Part shown: in pieces, positions 22,408-33,352 of the stretch | How the letters are laid out: each line of letters begins with the position of its first letter | Numbering within the stretch: position 1 is the stretch's first letter | NCBI GenBank assembly: GCA_950022655.1 | Contig: OX465580.1 | Location: 791,122-855,121, forward strand | DNA from: Alentia gelatinosa | Taxonomy: Eukaryota; Annelida; Polychaeta; Phyllodocida; Polynoidae | DNA: 64,000 nt | Direction of reading: 5' to 3' | The notes under the pieces: model-generated | Told to the model about the DNA's origin: nothing | The model's database searches: none | Seen by the model: only the letters and a program-made list of their open reading frames with translations | Made by a program: the position numbers and the translations under genes

Positions 22408-22470
22408 TGTGGCCGAATTATGTCTTAGTTCGAGGTCACCTATCGCCGAACGTCGGCGATAGGTGACCGA
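22408..22470. repeat. Perfect 15-bp-stem hairpin linked to the foldback family
   Basis: GGTCACCTATCGCCG (22434-22448) and its exact inverse complement (22454-22468) flank a 5-base AACGT loop. It is preceded by CTGTGGCCGAATT at about 22408, shared with the left arm of the foldback element at 21342. I read this as a second, rearranged member of that family. A bidirectional terminator-type structure is unlikely in this genomic context. Confidence 0.6.
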
Positions 22471-22474
22471 GACA

Positions 22475-23275
22475 CTGGGTGTCTGTATGTATCTCTGTGT
22501 TTGTTTCTATGTACCTGCTTATGGCTGTGTGTCTGTGTATGTGTCTATGTCTCTTTGTGTCCCTGTATTGCCTTGTATGTGTGTCTGTGTGTATCTATGT
22601 GTCCTTGTGTCTGTGAATCTCTGTTGCTTTGTTTGTATCGTGAATATATTCATCTCGTGCCTCTTTGTGTATGTGGGTCGCTATGCATGTGTCTATGTTT
22701 CTCTGTGTGTCCATGTGCCAATGTGTATCTGTGTGCCAATTTGTCTCTGTGCATTTTTGTATCTGTGTGTGTGGCTATATGTCTATGTGTCTATGGGTAT
22801 GTGTGTGTCTGTGCATGTTAATGTATCTGTGTATCTATGTGTCTGTATCTATGTGCGTATGTCTATGTGTCTGTGTGTCTGCATCTATGTGTCAGTTTGT
22901 CTGTGTGTGTCTGTGTGGCTGTGTATATGTCTCTGTGTATCTATGTGTGTCTGTATCTATGTATCTATATGTCGATATGTCTATGGGTATGTGTGTCTGT
23001 GTGTTATGTATGTGTCTATGTATTTCACTGTGTCTATGTATCTATGTGTTTATCTGTCTATGTCTATGTATCTATGTCTCTCTGTGTGTCTAAGTATGTG
23101 TGGATATGTGTCTGCATGTACCTGTGTGTGTATCTATGTATTTATGTGTCTGTGTGTGTCTATGTCATTCCTGAGTGGCTATGTCTCTGTGTCTATGTCG
23201 TCCGTGTATATCTATGTCTCTGTCTCTGTGCTCTCCCTGTGTCTATGTCTGTGTGTCTATGTCTCTATGTCATCC
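22475..23275. repeat. Degenerate TGTGTCTA-type simple repeat
   Basis: About 800 bp of imperfect TG/TC/TA simple sequence, such as TGTGTCTATGTGTCTGTGTA, without a fixed period. All three plus frames are largely stop-free and read as monotonous C/V/Y/M/S-rich peptides. The 302-codon frame at 22463-23371 is therefore compositional and not a gene. Confidence 0.9.
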
Positions 23276-23827
23276 CTGTGCAGCTATGCCCCTTGGACGC
23301 AGGCAGAGTGCGTCGCCATCTTTGAATTAATCGTGTCGTCATCGCCGACAAAAATGAATCACCTTCTGTGAATTGATTGAGAACTCGGAGTCCCGGGAGT
23401 ATTAACTCGGCCCAGAGAGGAGGGGGGGGGGGGGGTGAGGATCAGCAGAGAGGGGGGAGTAGGTGAGGATCAGCCATCCCCCTAGACGGCGCGCTACACC
23501 GGAAGGCGCTGACGGATGAATTGAGAATGATTGCGCATGCGCGCCGAGAGGGCCAATAGTGACCTTGACCTTGTGAGGGGGTCAGGTGAACAGCTGTCCC
23601 GCGTTTAGTCGACAATGGACGAGGAGTTGATAGGGGGGGCGGGGGGACGGGGGCCCCTGGATTTGTCGTGAGATTGAGATTAGGCGGAGGGGGAAGTAGG
23701 CGGGACAGAATGAGGTGGCGCCACCTTGCAGTGAGGCTGATAGGCCTGAAGTGTTGACGGGTTATTAAGGCTTCACAAACAACTCATCATAAAAAAGACA
23801 TTTTTACAATGTAGATGCAGGTCTAGC
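23276..23827. other. CpG-containing unique island with a G14 run
   Basis: Single-copy, GC-rich. A run of 14 G lies at 23422-23435, and further G-rich segments occur near 23630-23650. GCGCATGCGCG at about 23532 is a strong NRF1-type palindrome. No credible coding frame is present. It could be a weak CpG-island promoter, but no ordered set of core elements is visible. Confidence 0.35.
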
Positions 23828-24012
23828 GTGTGGTCCGGGCATGGTCGGGCATGGTCGGGGGTGGTCCGGGCGTGGTCGGGCATGGTCGGGCATGGTCGGG
23901 GGTGGTCCGGGCGTGGTCGGGCATGGTCGGGCATGGTCAGGCAAGGTCTAGTCTGGTCGGGCATGGTCCAATCTGGTCGGGCATGGTCCAATCTGGTCGG
24001 GCATGGTTAGGC
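23828..24012. repeat. 10-11-bp G-rich minisatellite with G-quadruplex potential
   Basis: Short units CATGGTCGGG and GTGGTCCGGG are arranged in a repeated group of four, then shift to CATGGTCCAATCTGGTCGGG. The segment 23847-23880 contains four G-tracts of three or more separated by 6-7 bases, which meets the usual G3+N1-7 quadruplex pattern. The open frames through it are repeat artefacts. Confidence 0.9.
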
Positions 24013-24054
24013 GTGGGGGCATTACATAGACGAGGCTACATAAGGAGATCAGGG

Positions 24055-24420
24055 GGTGTCCAGTGGCAGAGCCCCATCTACCTGCAGAAGCACATTATAC
24101 AAACTGTGTTTAGGATTTTGTGTCAAGGAGCAGGATGGCCACTGATCTGAGACCACTTAGGGCTATTGCTATGGGTCCAGGGGCGAAATACCTCTTTTAG
24201 GATCCAGGCGGCAAGGCCCCTGGGTGCACTAGTTTGTCAGATATTATACAAGCTATATCCAGGATTTAATATCAAAGAGGGGGGGGGGGGGGAATCAGAC
24301 AACTGAGGCCATCTTGGAATGCAACAAGGGTCCAACAGCAAAGCCCGTCCTCGAGGTCCAGGGGAGGAGGCATCTGCACTTTACTGTACCCGGGATTATT
24401 TTTGAAAAGGGATTTTCTTA
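24055..24420. repeat. Ancient, highly diverged 130-145-bp tandem repeat
   Basis: Three decayed copies can be aligned by eye. CCAGTGGCAGAGCCCC (about 24060), CCAGGCGGCAAGGCCCC (about 24204) and CCAACAGCAAAGCCC (about 24332) head each copy. Copies 1 and 2 share ATTATACAAACTGTG and ATTATACAAGCTATA, then AGGATTT and TCAAGGAG or TCAAAGAG. Copy 2 has gained a G14 run (24279-24292). A possible fourth fragment, GGTCCATGGGCAAAG, lies near 24786 before a C14 run (24817-24830). Confidence 0.55.
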
Positions 24421-24899
24421 CATACCTAAATATGGCCGAACGTCTATGAAATACTACCCGCTACTAGAGGTGCAGTAGAAATACTGTTTGGGGGCACTGC
24501 GCCCGTAGTGAATATTTGAGCGCACTGTGAACATAGTGAATGTATCAGGCGAACAGGTACGTAAAACAAATATAGAAAATGGCGTTTTTCTTGATATTCA
24601 CCTATGTAACAATGAGATACCGTAGGGATGCCATTCCCGGCCTTTTAATGCCATAAATATGTCCCTATGCCTGCGGCGTCGGACATATTTATGGTATCAT
24701 AAGACCTCGGACGTCCATCCGTTCGGGCTCAGTAACCACGTTTTCTCTTAATACACACCATAGACTACATGGGAAGATTACCAGGGGTCCATGGGCAAAG
24801 TGTGTGCTCCCTAATACCCCCCCCCCCCCCAAACAGCATAAATATGTTTTAAATGTGTAAATAGCTCATTATTGTATACTACTCTAACCTTTCCGTAGG
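24421..24899. other. Unique sequence containing an imperfect hairpin and a C14 run
   Basis: No gene is recognisable. It holds the hairpin listed at 24625-24718 and a 14-base C run at 24817-24830. Confidence 0.45.
24625..24718. repeat. Imperfect inverted repeat, possible old MITE
   Basis: A perfect 14-bp arm pair, CCATAAATATGTCC (24651-24664) and GGACATATTTATGG (24681-24694), surrounds a 16-bp loop. The pairing continues outward imperfectly on both sides to about 24625 and 24718 (GGGATGCC with GTCCATCC and the intervening A/T-rich region). The whole forms a roughly 95-bp foldback. It may be a palindromic MITE remnant; no target-site duplication was found. Confidence 0.45.
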
Positions 24900-25320
24900 C
24901 TGCGATTTCCGTTTGCTACTTGTTGTTCACATGGGGGTCGCTGCACTCTCCCAGCAGATCCTTCCGGCAGGTCGGTGCAGAGATACAAACGGCCGCAGGA
25001 AGTAGAGCGCGGGATCTCAGGAAAGAGAGCGGAGTCGACGCGGAGTAAATAGGTCAGTATTGTGACGTCATCGGCCGCGTTCCTCTCCGTCTTGGCGACT
25101 TGAGGTGATTACTGAACGGCTGGTGTACGATGTGTGGACGCATGTCTTCCGTTTAGATTTATTTATCAGGAGTTACGAGCTGAGACACGAGTTACGGATC
25201 TGTGAGGAGTTGTCGGAGTACTGACGTGAACCACAACGTCACACTGCGTCCACACGACGCCGACTGCGGCCACCGGGATGTCGGACACGGCGTCAGGGTG
25301 ACGTCAGGGCTCTGACGGTC
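24900..25320. promoter_or_regulatory. CpG-rich island with CRE and ETS sites
   Basis: A GC-rich, CpG-rich single-copy stretch with a full CRE TGACGTCA at 25063-25070, ETS-type CTTCCGG near 24963 and GCAGGAAGTAG near 24996, and clustered CGGCCGC. These motifs are typical of animal CpG-island promoters. Direction is not determined. No ATG-initiated frame of useful length follows on either strand. Confidence 0.3.
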
Positions 25321-25667
25321 AGAGTTTGACGACCGGATGTCGGCAAGGCCTTCCGTCCCGGTTTTTATAAACCAGAAATCACATCAAATTCGGCTGTGAG
25401 GGTTTGACGAGCGGCTGTCGGCAGGGCCTTCTGTCCGGTTTTTATATATGAGAAATCACAACGTCAAACTCGATACACTGATATGTGTGAAGTGCTCCGA
25501 TTGACATTAATCTTAACCGCTACGTGAATGGGTTTAAGCTGCGAGCAACCCCAGCGGGATCGACCCGTGTGTGGGACTGTCATCGGCGACAAGACAGTGT
25601 GGCGACTGTAGGATATCGACACGACAGTGGATTTATGATATCAGCATTCACCTCATCAAACTAGATA
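25321..25667. repeat. Direct tandem duplication of 78 bp plus unique spacer
   Basis: GTTTGACGA and the 70 bp after it recur 78 bp later (starts at 25324 and 25402), including TGTCGGCA-GGCCTTC, GGTTTTTATA and AGAAATCACA in both. The copies differ by scattered substitutions. The following 190 bp, up to the 47-bp array, is single-copy with no recognisable gene. Confidence 0.75.
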
Positions 25668-27410
25668 CATCTGTGGACTCTTCATATTTTAAATACGTCA
25701 AACCCATACACAGATCACCGTGGACTATTCAGATCATTAATACGTCAAACCCATACACCAATCACTGTGGACTATTCAGATTATTAATACGTCAAACCCA
25801 TACACCAATCACCGTGGACTATTCAGATTATTAATATGTCAAACCCATACACCAATCGCCGCGGACTATTCAGATTATTAATATGTCAAACCCATACACC
25901 AATCGCCGTGGACTATTCAGATTATTAATATGTCAAACCCATACACCAATCGCCGCGGACTATTCAGATTATTAATATGTCAAACCCATACACCAATCGC
26001 CGCGGACTATTCAGATTATTAATATGTCAAACCCATACACCAATCGCTGCGGACTATTCAGATTATTAATATGTCAAACCCATACACCAATCGCCGCGGA
26101 CTATTCAGATTATTAATATGTCAAACCCATCCACCAATCGCCGCGGACTATTCAGATTATTAATACGTCAAACCCATACACCGATCACCGTGGACTATTC
26201 AGATTATTAATACGTCAAACCCATACACCGATCACCACGGACTATTCAGATTATTAATACGTCAAACCCATACACCAATCTGTGGACTATTCAGATTATT
26301 AATACGTCAAACCCATAAACCGATCACCGCGGACTATTCAGATTATTAATACGTCAAACCCATACACCGATCTGTGGACTATTCAGATTATTAATACGTC
26401 AAACCCATACACCGATCACCGTGGACTATTCAGATTATTAATACGTCAAACCCATACACCGATCACCACGGACTATTCAGATTATTAATACGTCAAACCC
26501 ATACACCAATCTGTGGACTATTCAGATTATTAATACGTCAAACCCATAAACCGATCACCGCGGACTATTCAGATTATTAATACGTCAAACCCATACACCG
26601 ATCTGTGGACTATTCAGATTATTAATACGTCAAACCCATACACCGATCACTGTGGACTATTCAGATTATTAATACGTCAAACCCATACACCAATCACTGT
26701 GGACTATTCAGATTATTAATACGTCAAACCCATACACCAATCACTGTGGACTATTCAGATTGTTAATACGTCAAACCCATACACCAATCTATGGACTATT
26801 CAGATTATTAATACGTCAAACCCATACACCGATCACTGTGGACTATTCAGATTATTAATACGTCAAACCCATACACCGATCTGTGGACTATTCAGATTGT
26901 TAATACGTCAAACCCATACACCAATCTATGGACTATTCAGATTATTAATACGTCAAACCCATACACCGATCACCGCAGACTATTCAGATTATTAATACGT
27001 CAAACCCATACACCGATCACCACGGACTATTCAGATTATTAATACGTCAAACCCATACACCAATCACTGTGGACTATTCAGATTATTAATACGTCAAACC
27101 CATACACCGATCACTGTGGACTATTCAGATTATTAATACGTCAAACCCATATACCGATCACCGTGGACTATTCAGATTATTAATACGTCAAACCCATACA
27201 CCAATCACTGTGGACTATTCAGATTATTAATACGTCAAACCCATACACCGATCTGTGAACTATTCAGATTATTAATACGTCAAACCCATACACCAATCAC
27301 TGTGGACTATTCAGATTATTAATACGTCAAACCCATACACCGATCTGTGAACTATTCAGATTATTAATACGTCAAACCCATACACCGATCACCATAGACT
27401 ATTCAGGTTA
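25668..27410. repeat. 47-bp minisatellite, about 37 units
   Basis: Unit core GGACTATTCAGATTATTAAT followed by A(C/T)GTCAAACCCATACACC and a variable ATCACCGTG, ATCGCCGCG or ATCTGTG linker. Full units are 47 bp, and the shorter linker gives 45 bp. Left-hand copies form an ATGTCAAAC/CGCCGCGG subfamily, the rest ACGTCAAAC. A five-unit, 231-bp block recurs: markers CACCACGG at 26233 and 26464 are followed by the same order of linkers. Confidence 0.95.
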
Positions 27411-27969
27411 TTATGACCTGTCATCGTAGCGTGGATTGCTGTCCGAGCTTCTGACCGTTTGTGATCAGGATTTCGGTGAGTTTACACACATTTCCTCATA
27501 TTCTGATGGCGTTTATTTTGTATAAAGGACGTGGTTTTTTTTTCAGGCCGATTTTAAATCATAATCGTGCTGCAAAGTGTTACGCCGCAGGTTGTCTTAG
27601 TTTGACAGCGTCACCAGAGATGACCCCGTCAATGTCAACAAGATGGCGATGTCAACAACATGTCAAAATGACTAAGAACGCGATTATAGCCAGATTTCCT
27701 CAAATGTATATTTATTTTTCATATCAGAATGGCGTTAGACATGGAACAGGTTGTATAGATCGTTGTAATATTCTGCATCATGTTAGCAAGCATTTGGAAG
27801 TAGCTCACGTTCTAGAAGCTGATTGGTCACCTGAATACAATCCGTATGCAAGTAGTGGCATAAAAGATTCTGGATGAAATGCCGCTGAATGCTGGGCATG
27901 ACAGATAAATAATGTTCAGGCCCGGCATGAACGACCTCTACTCCCATGGCATTTCTTTACAGCCGTCAC
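27411..27969 (+). other. Unique island with a candidate small intron and exon
   Basis: A strong donor GTGAGT at 27476-27481 and a strong acceptor TTTTTTTTTCAG ending at 27546 bound a potential 71-nt intron on the plus strand. After the acceptor an open frame continues about 110 codons to a stop at 27875-27877. The peptide looks ordinary in composition (for example MYIYFSYQNGVRHGTGC and VLEADWSPEYNPY), with no family I recognise. The upstream exon would abut the 47-bp array. No start codon or partner exon is identified, so this remains a candidate; random islands of this length can yield such frames. Confidence 0.2.
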
Positions 27970-29878
27970 TACAGACTCAGTAACTACGTTTACTCATAGT
28001 ACTCTCATGTATTCTTCACGTCACTACAGACTCAGTAACTACGTTTACTCATAGTACTCTCATGACGTTTCTTCACGTCACTACAGACTCAGTAACTACG
28101 TTTACTCATAGTACTCTCATGACGTTTCTTCACGTCACTACAGACTCAGTAACTACGTTTACTCAAAGTACTCTGATGACATTTCTTCACGTCAATACAG
28201 ACCCAGTAACTACGTTTACTCATAGTACTCTCATGTATTCTTCACGTCACTACAGACTCAGTAACGACGTTTACTCATAGTACTCTCATGACGTTTCTTC
28301 ACGTCACTACAGACTCAGTAACTACGTTTACTCATAGTACTCTCATGACGTTTCTTCACGTCACTACAGACTCAGTAACTACGTTTACTCATAGTACTCT
28401 CATGACGTTTCTTCACGTCACTACAGACTCAGTAACTACGTTTACTCATAGTACTCTCATGACGTTTCTTCACGTCAATACAGACCCAGTAACTACGTTT
28501 ACTCATAGTACTCTCATGTATTCTTCACGTCACTACAGACTCAGTAACTACGTTTACTCATAGTACTCTCATGACGTTTCTTCACGTCACTACAGACTCA
28601 GTAACGACGTTTACTCAAAGTACTCTGATGACGTTTCTTCACGTCAATACAGACTCAGTAACTACGTTTACTCATAGTACTCTCATGTATTCTTCACGTC
28701 ACTACAGACTCAGTAACTACGTTTACTCATAGTACTCTCATGACGTTTCTTCACGTCACTACAGACTCAGTAACTACGTTTACTCATAGTACTCTCATGA
28801 TGTTTCTTCACGTCACTACAGACTCAGTAACTACGTTTACTCATAGTACTCTCATGACGTTTCTTCACGTCACTACAGACTCAGTAACTACGTTTACTCA
28901 TAGTACTCTCATGTATTCTTCACGTCACTACAGACTCAGTAACTACGTTTACTCAAAGTACTCTGATGACATTTCTTCACGTCAATACAGACCCAGTAAC
29001 TACGTTTACTCATAGTACTCTCATGTATTCTTCACGTCACTACAGACTCAGTAACTACGTTTACTCATAGTACTCTCAGGACGTTTCTTTACGTCACTAC
29101 AGACTCAGTAACTACGTTTACTCATAGTACTCTCATGACGTTTCTTCACGTCACTACAGACTCAGTAACTACGTTTACTCATAGTACTCTCATGACGTTT
29201 CTTCACGTCACTACAGACTCAGTAACTACGTTTACTCATAGTACTCTCATGACGTTTCTTCATGTCACTACAGACTCAGTAACTACGTTTACTCATAGTA
29301 CTCTCATGACGTTTCTTTACGTCACTACAGACTCAGTAACTACGTTTACTCATAGTACTCTCATGACGTTTCTTCACGTCACTACAGACTCAGTAACTAC
29401 GTTTACTCATAGTACTCTCATGACGTTTCTTCACGTCACTACAGACTCAGTAACTACGTTTACTCATAGTACTCTCATGACGTTTCTTCATGTCACTACA
29501 GACTCAGTAACTACGTTTACTCATAGTACTCTCATGACGTTTCTTCACGTCACTACAGACTCAGTAACTACGTTTACTCATAGTACTCTGATGACGTTTC
29601 TTCATGTCACTACAGACTCAGTAACTACGTTTACTCATAGTACTCTCATGACGTTTCTTCACGTCACTACAGACTCAGTAACTACGTTTACTCATAGTAC
29701 TCTCATGACGTTTCTTCATGTCACTACAGACTCAGTAACTACGTTTACTCATAGTACTCTCATGACGTTTCTTCATGTCACTACAGACTCAGTAACTACG
29801 TTTACTCATAGTACTCTCATGACGTTTCTTCACGTCACTACAGACTCAGTAACGACGTTTACTCATACTACTTCTCAG
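27970..29878. repeat. 57-bp minisatellite, about 34 units
   Basis: Unit ATGACGTTTCTTCACGTCAC, TACAGACTCAGTAACTACGT, TTACTCATAGTACTCTC. Most units are 57 bp; a variant ATGTATTCTTCACG unit is 55 bp and breaks the reading frame. Right of 29090 only 57-bp units remain, giving a 248-codon plus frame (29135-29881) with the 19-residue repeat MTFLHVTTDSVTTFTHSTL. That frame exists only because 57 is divisible by 3. Left-hand variant units (ACATTTCTTCACGTCAATAC, ACCCAGTAAC) recur in blocks, showing higher-order rearrangement. Confidence 0.95.
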
Positions 29879-30451
29879 TGAATGTTGAATACCAGCTTTG
29901 CCTGTTATTTCGGCTACATATAAGAAAACATAGATCCATTTTGATTGGCAAAGTCCAGGTTGTGATTGACAGGTGTCCAATGAGAGGTCACTTTATCTCC
30001 TACGTACCGGAGACGGAGGGTGCCGGAATACAAGCCCGGACTCAGATGAAATAAAGCAGGTTGGAGAACTGATGCTTCCCTGATCAAAACAATGTCTCAA
30101 TACCAGTCACTTATCTTCATCAAGAACATATATTAGGCAAATAAGAAAAAAAAGAAAAAAGAAAAAAAATCTACGTCCAAACCTTCATCTGGAGAATTTT
30201 GCGGTACTTTCTCGTTAGACTGTTCTCCCTGATCTGACTATTGTATATAAGGGATCCTAGTCACTTGAGCGCCACAAGTCATATTTTTAAATCAACTTTA
30301 AAAAACCCACACACGTCTCCCTGACAATCTCCACCATCGTGTCCGCAGTCCTCTGACCAGCACGACTTACGGACTGTCGCTAACGACCCTTTACGACATC
30401 CCGGGATGAACGACTCCCGACAACAAGGTCACGTGACTCAGGCGTACACTA
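29879..30451. other. Unique island with PBX-MEIS decamer, CCAAT boxes and CLEAR-type E-box
   Basis: Single-copy, no coding frame. TGATTGACAG at 29963-29972 exactly matches the known PBX-MEIS/PREP composite site. It is flanked by GATTGG (about 29943) and CCAATGAG (about 29978), both CCAAT-type. GTCACGTGAC at 30428-30437 matches the palindromic CLEAR/USF E-box and runs into TCA, giving GTGACTCA. A purine run of A with G interruptions lies at about 30143-30170. The island is plausible as a regulatory element. Confidence 0.35.
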
Positions 30452-30730
30452 GGCCGTGAGGCGGGCTTTAGGCGGGCTGTGAGGCGGGCTTTAGGCGGGC
30501 TTTAGGCGGGCTGTAGGCGGGCAGTAGGCGGGCTGTAGGCGGGCTGTAGGCGGGCTGTAGGCGGGCTGTAGGCGGGCAGTAGGCGGGCTGTAGGCGGGCT
30601 GTGAGGCGGGCTGTAGGCGGGCTGTAGGCGGGCTGTAGGCGGGCTGTAGGCGGGCTGTGAGGCGGGCTGTAGGCGGGCTGTAGGCGGGCTGTAGGCGGGC
30701 TGTAGGCGGGCTTTAGGCGGGCTGTAGGCG
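30452..30730. repeat. 11-bp G-rich minisatellite
   Basis: About 25 units of GTAGGCGGGCT (11 bp), some GTGAGGCGGGCT (12 bp) and some with TTTAGG or CAGTAGG. The same GTTAGGCGGGC motif reappears in a short cluster near 34452-34490, so the motif has spread or arisen twice. The minus frame, P/A/R-rich, is a repeat artefact. Confidence 0.93.
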
Positions 30731-31574
30731 GAGACGTATCACCTCTCATTTAGGCTCAGTCTGGGATAAGCCTCGCTCTCACACAGAGGCCGGTACCCAT
30801 TCCGCGCTACTCACCCCGCCGGTACCAGCGAGCCACCCAGACGACATTAAGACGGGTTTCCCGCCAAACACGCCGCGCACCAGCTACCGCCCACCGGAAG
30901 TCCCGGCCTGCATCGCGTCCAGACGCTGTGTTATTCTACCTTTTCTCGTTAATTACTGACCTTACTCTGTTCAGTTAATCTGCAGGGGTGATATGCTGCA
31001 TTATATTAATATTATCTTTGTTCTATAGAAGAGTAATTCTATTAAATATCAATTTAATTTGACGTAATAACTCAAGTGCCGTGTGACATAAAACATAAAA
31101 CACGGGGAATCGGATACAGTCCGTGCATACTTATTGTAGATTATTGACCACCAACTTAATAGTCTCCTAGTTATTTACAAAAGGATAAGCAAAACAATTT
31201 CATATTTTGACATGATAGCTTTACGGCCAAATCAATTTTCTCCACTCTGACACTGGCCCTCTGTGCCACCTGTAATTCTCCACTCTGACACTGTCCCTCT
31301 GTGTCACCTGTAATTCTCCGCTCCGTCATTATTGCCCGCTGTGAGTCAGGATTGTGCGCATGCGTTCTCCCACTTACAGCACTCCGTAGCACGCCCCCTC
31401 TAGCGGCGGGTGGACAGAGCGGGGGGCAGTTTGTATTGTGATACTGAGACCCTGCACTCTGTATGCCGGGAGCGGGTCAGAGGCAGTTAGTATGCATGGA
31501 GGGACCCGGACTCAGACGGGGCGGGGCGGGGGGGGGGGGGGGGGGGGAGAGTGTAGGGTGGCTCGTATGGAATG
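30731..31574. other. Unique island with 38-bp tandem duplication and a G20 run
   Basis: No gene is recognised. CTCCACTCTGACACTG plus 22 bp is duplicated in tandem at 31240-31277 and 31278-31315, with a partial third start at 31316. GCGCATGCG near 31355 is NRF1-like. At 31518-31547, GGGGC GGGGC and an uninterrupted run of 20 G form a strong quadruplex candidate and a likely mutational hotspot. Confidence 0.5.
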
Positions 31575-32765
31575 GGCGGGGAGATTGGTGTGGTTTGGCG
31601 TTTTGTATGGAGAGGTTGATGTGATGTTTTGTATGGGGTATTTGGTGTGATGTTTTGTATGGGGTATTTGGTGTGGTGTTCTGTATGGGGTATTTGGTGT
31701 GGTGTTCTGTATGGGGTGCTTGGTGTGGTGTGGTTATTTGTATGGGGTGCTTGGTGTGAGGTGCTGTTTTGTATGGGGTGCTTGGTGTTGGGTGGTGTTT
31801 TATATGGGCGCTTGGGGTGGTGTTTTGTATGGGGTGCTTGGTGTGGGGTGGTGTTTTGTATGGGGTGCTTGGTGTGGTGTTTTGTATTTGGGTGATTGGT
31901 GTGGGGTGTTGTTTTTTATGGGGTGCTTGGTGTGGGGTGTGGTTTTGTATGGGGGTTGGTGTGTTGTTTTGTATGGGGCGCTTTGTGTGGGGTGGTGTTT
32001 TGTATGGGGTGCTTGGTGTGGTATTTTGTATGGGGCGCTTGGTGTGGGGTGTTGTTTTGTATGGGGTGCTTGGTGTGGTGTGTTTTGTATGGGGCGCTTT
32101 GTGTGGGGTGGTGTTTTGTATGGGGCGCTTGGTGTGGTATTTTGTATGGGGCGCTTGGTGTGAGGTGGTGTTTTGTATGGGGTGCTTGGTGTGGTATTTT
32201 GTATGGGGTGCTTGGTGTGAGGTGGTGTTTTGTATGGGGCGCTTGGTGTGGGGTGTTGTTTTGTATGGGGTGCTTGGTGTGGGGTGGTGTTTTGTATGGG
32301 GTGCTTGGTGTGGGTTGGTGTTATGTATGGGGTGCTTGGTGTGGTATTTTGTATGGGGTGCTTGGTGTGAGGTGGTGTTTTGTATTGGGCGCTTGGTGTG
32401 GTGTTTTGTATGGGGCGCTTGGTGTGAGGTGGTGTTTTGTATGGGGCGCTTGGTGTGGGCTGGTGTTTTGTATGGGGTGCTTGGTGTGGTATTTTGTATG
32501 GGGTGCTTGGTGTGAGTCGGTGTTTTGTATGGGGTGCTTGGTGTTGGGTGGTGTTTTGTATGGGGTGCTTGGTGTGTTGTTTTGTATGGGGTGCATGGTG
32601 TGGGGCGGTGTTTTGTATGAGGTGCTTGGTGTGGGGTGGTGTTTTGTATGGGGTGCTTGGTGTGGGTTGGTGTTTTGTATGGGGTGCTTGGTGTGGTATT
32701 TTGTATGGGGTGCTTGGTGTGAGGTGGTGTTTTGTATGGGGTGCTTGGTGTGTGGTGGTTCTTCT
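31575..32765. repeat. About 31-bp GT-rich minisatellite
   Basis: About 40 units of TGTTTTGTATGGGGTGCTTG plus GTGTGGGGTGG (31 bp). Shorter versions lack GGGGTGG, and some units have GGGGCGCTTGG or GTGAGGTGG. All plus frames and a minus frame are open over long stretches (for example 452 codons at 31477-32835 on the minus strand), reading as monotonous W/C/G/V or H/T/P/K-rich sequences. They are not treated as genes. Confidence 0.94.
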
Positions 32766-33352
32766 GTCGTTCTGTATCTATACTTGTGATATTAAAACTT
32801 CTGATGTCAGATCTATGAATGCTGACCGACAGCATGTCCCAGCCTCCAGAGCTGCTAAGTGGGATCTACAAATTAAATATGAATCATTTCGGCATAATAC
32901 CGGAAATTTAGGAAACGAGAAGCATGCTCAGCAAATTCAGGAAAATGTGAAACCACTAATCGACAAAACAGTCCTCGGCAAATCAAACTAGTTTGATTCC
33001 TCATGGATGCACTGAACACCGTTCACATAATCAGAAAAAAACAGAGAATGATATTTTACCTCTGACTTTGGATTCTCGCGTCCCTTTCACGCCTGACCCA
33101 CGTCTTACATAGGGCACATAGCCATTGCGTTATGGGGGTGGGCATCTTACAGAACGACAAACAAGGTGGCGAGTAGATCTTTTCAAACTGGGTTTGCCAC
33201 AGGGGGGATTGAGCCCTGTCTCATATGTAGTGGCTCTGTCCTCCTAAAGTTTTATTTCCCACCTTCAGATAGATCTAATCCTGCTATGTTTACTGCTACC
33301 CCATGAGAACTCACATAGGGTGGTTCAATTAGTTCTCGGTATAAACGCCAGA
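32766..33352 (+). other. Unique island with a candidate short exon
   Basis: A pyrimidine-rich stretch ends in a CAG at 32808-32810. An ATG at 32815 then opens 58 codons to a stop at 32989-32991, with normal protein-like composition (DLQIKYESFRHNTGN and AQQIQENVKPLIDK). No family is recognised and no partner exon is identified. The rest, up to the LTR-like segment, is single-copy and might be the leader of that element in the minus orientation. Confidence 0.2.

Noticed and set aside
22463..23371. Cys/Val/Tyr-rich 302-residue protein
   Set aside because: Low-complexity TG/TC/TA sequence is open in all three plus frames; no signal peptide or cysteine pattern consistent with a folded domain.
27477..27560. 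Complete single-exon gene from the first codon of the frame at 27461
   Set aside because: The frame opens at GTG, not ATG, and crosses a strong donor/acceptor pair, so an unspliced gene from there is unlikely.
29135..29881. 248-residue Thr/Ser/His-rich protein
   Set aside because: It exists only where all units are 57 bp. The same array to the left is broken by 55-bp units, so no coding constraint is visible.
31477..32991. His/Thr/Pro-rich (minus) and Trp/Cys/Gly-rich (plus) proteins
   Set aside because: Open frames on both strands of the same 31-bp minisatellite. Only the non-repetitive tail after 32811 was considered further.
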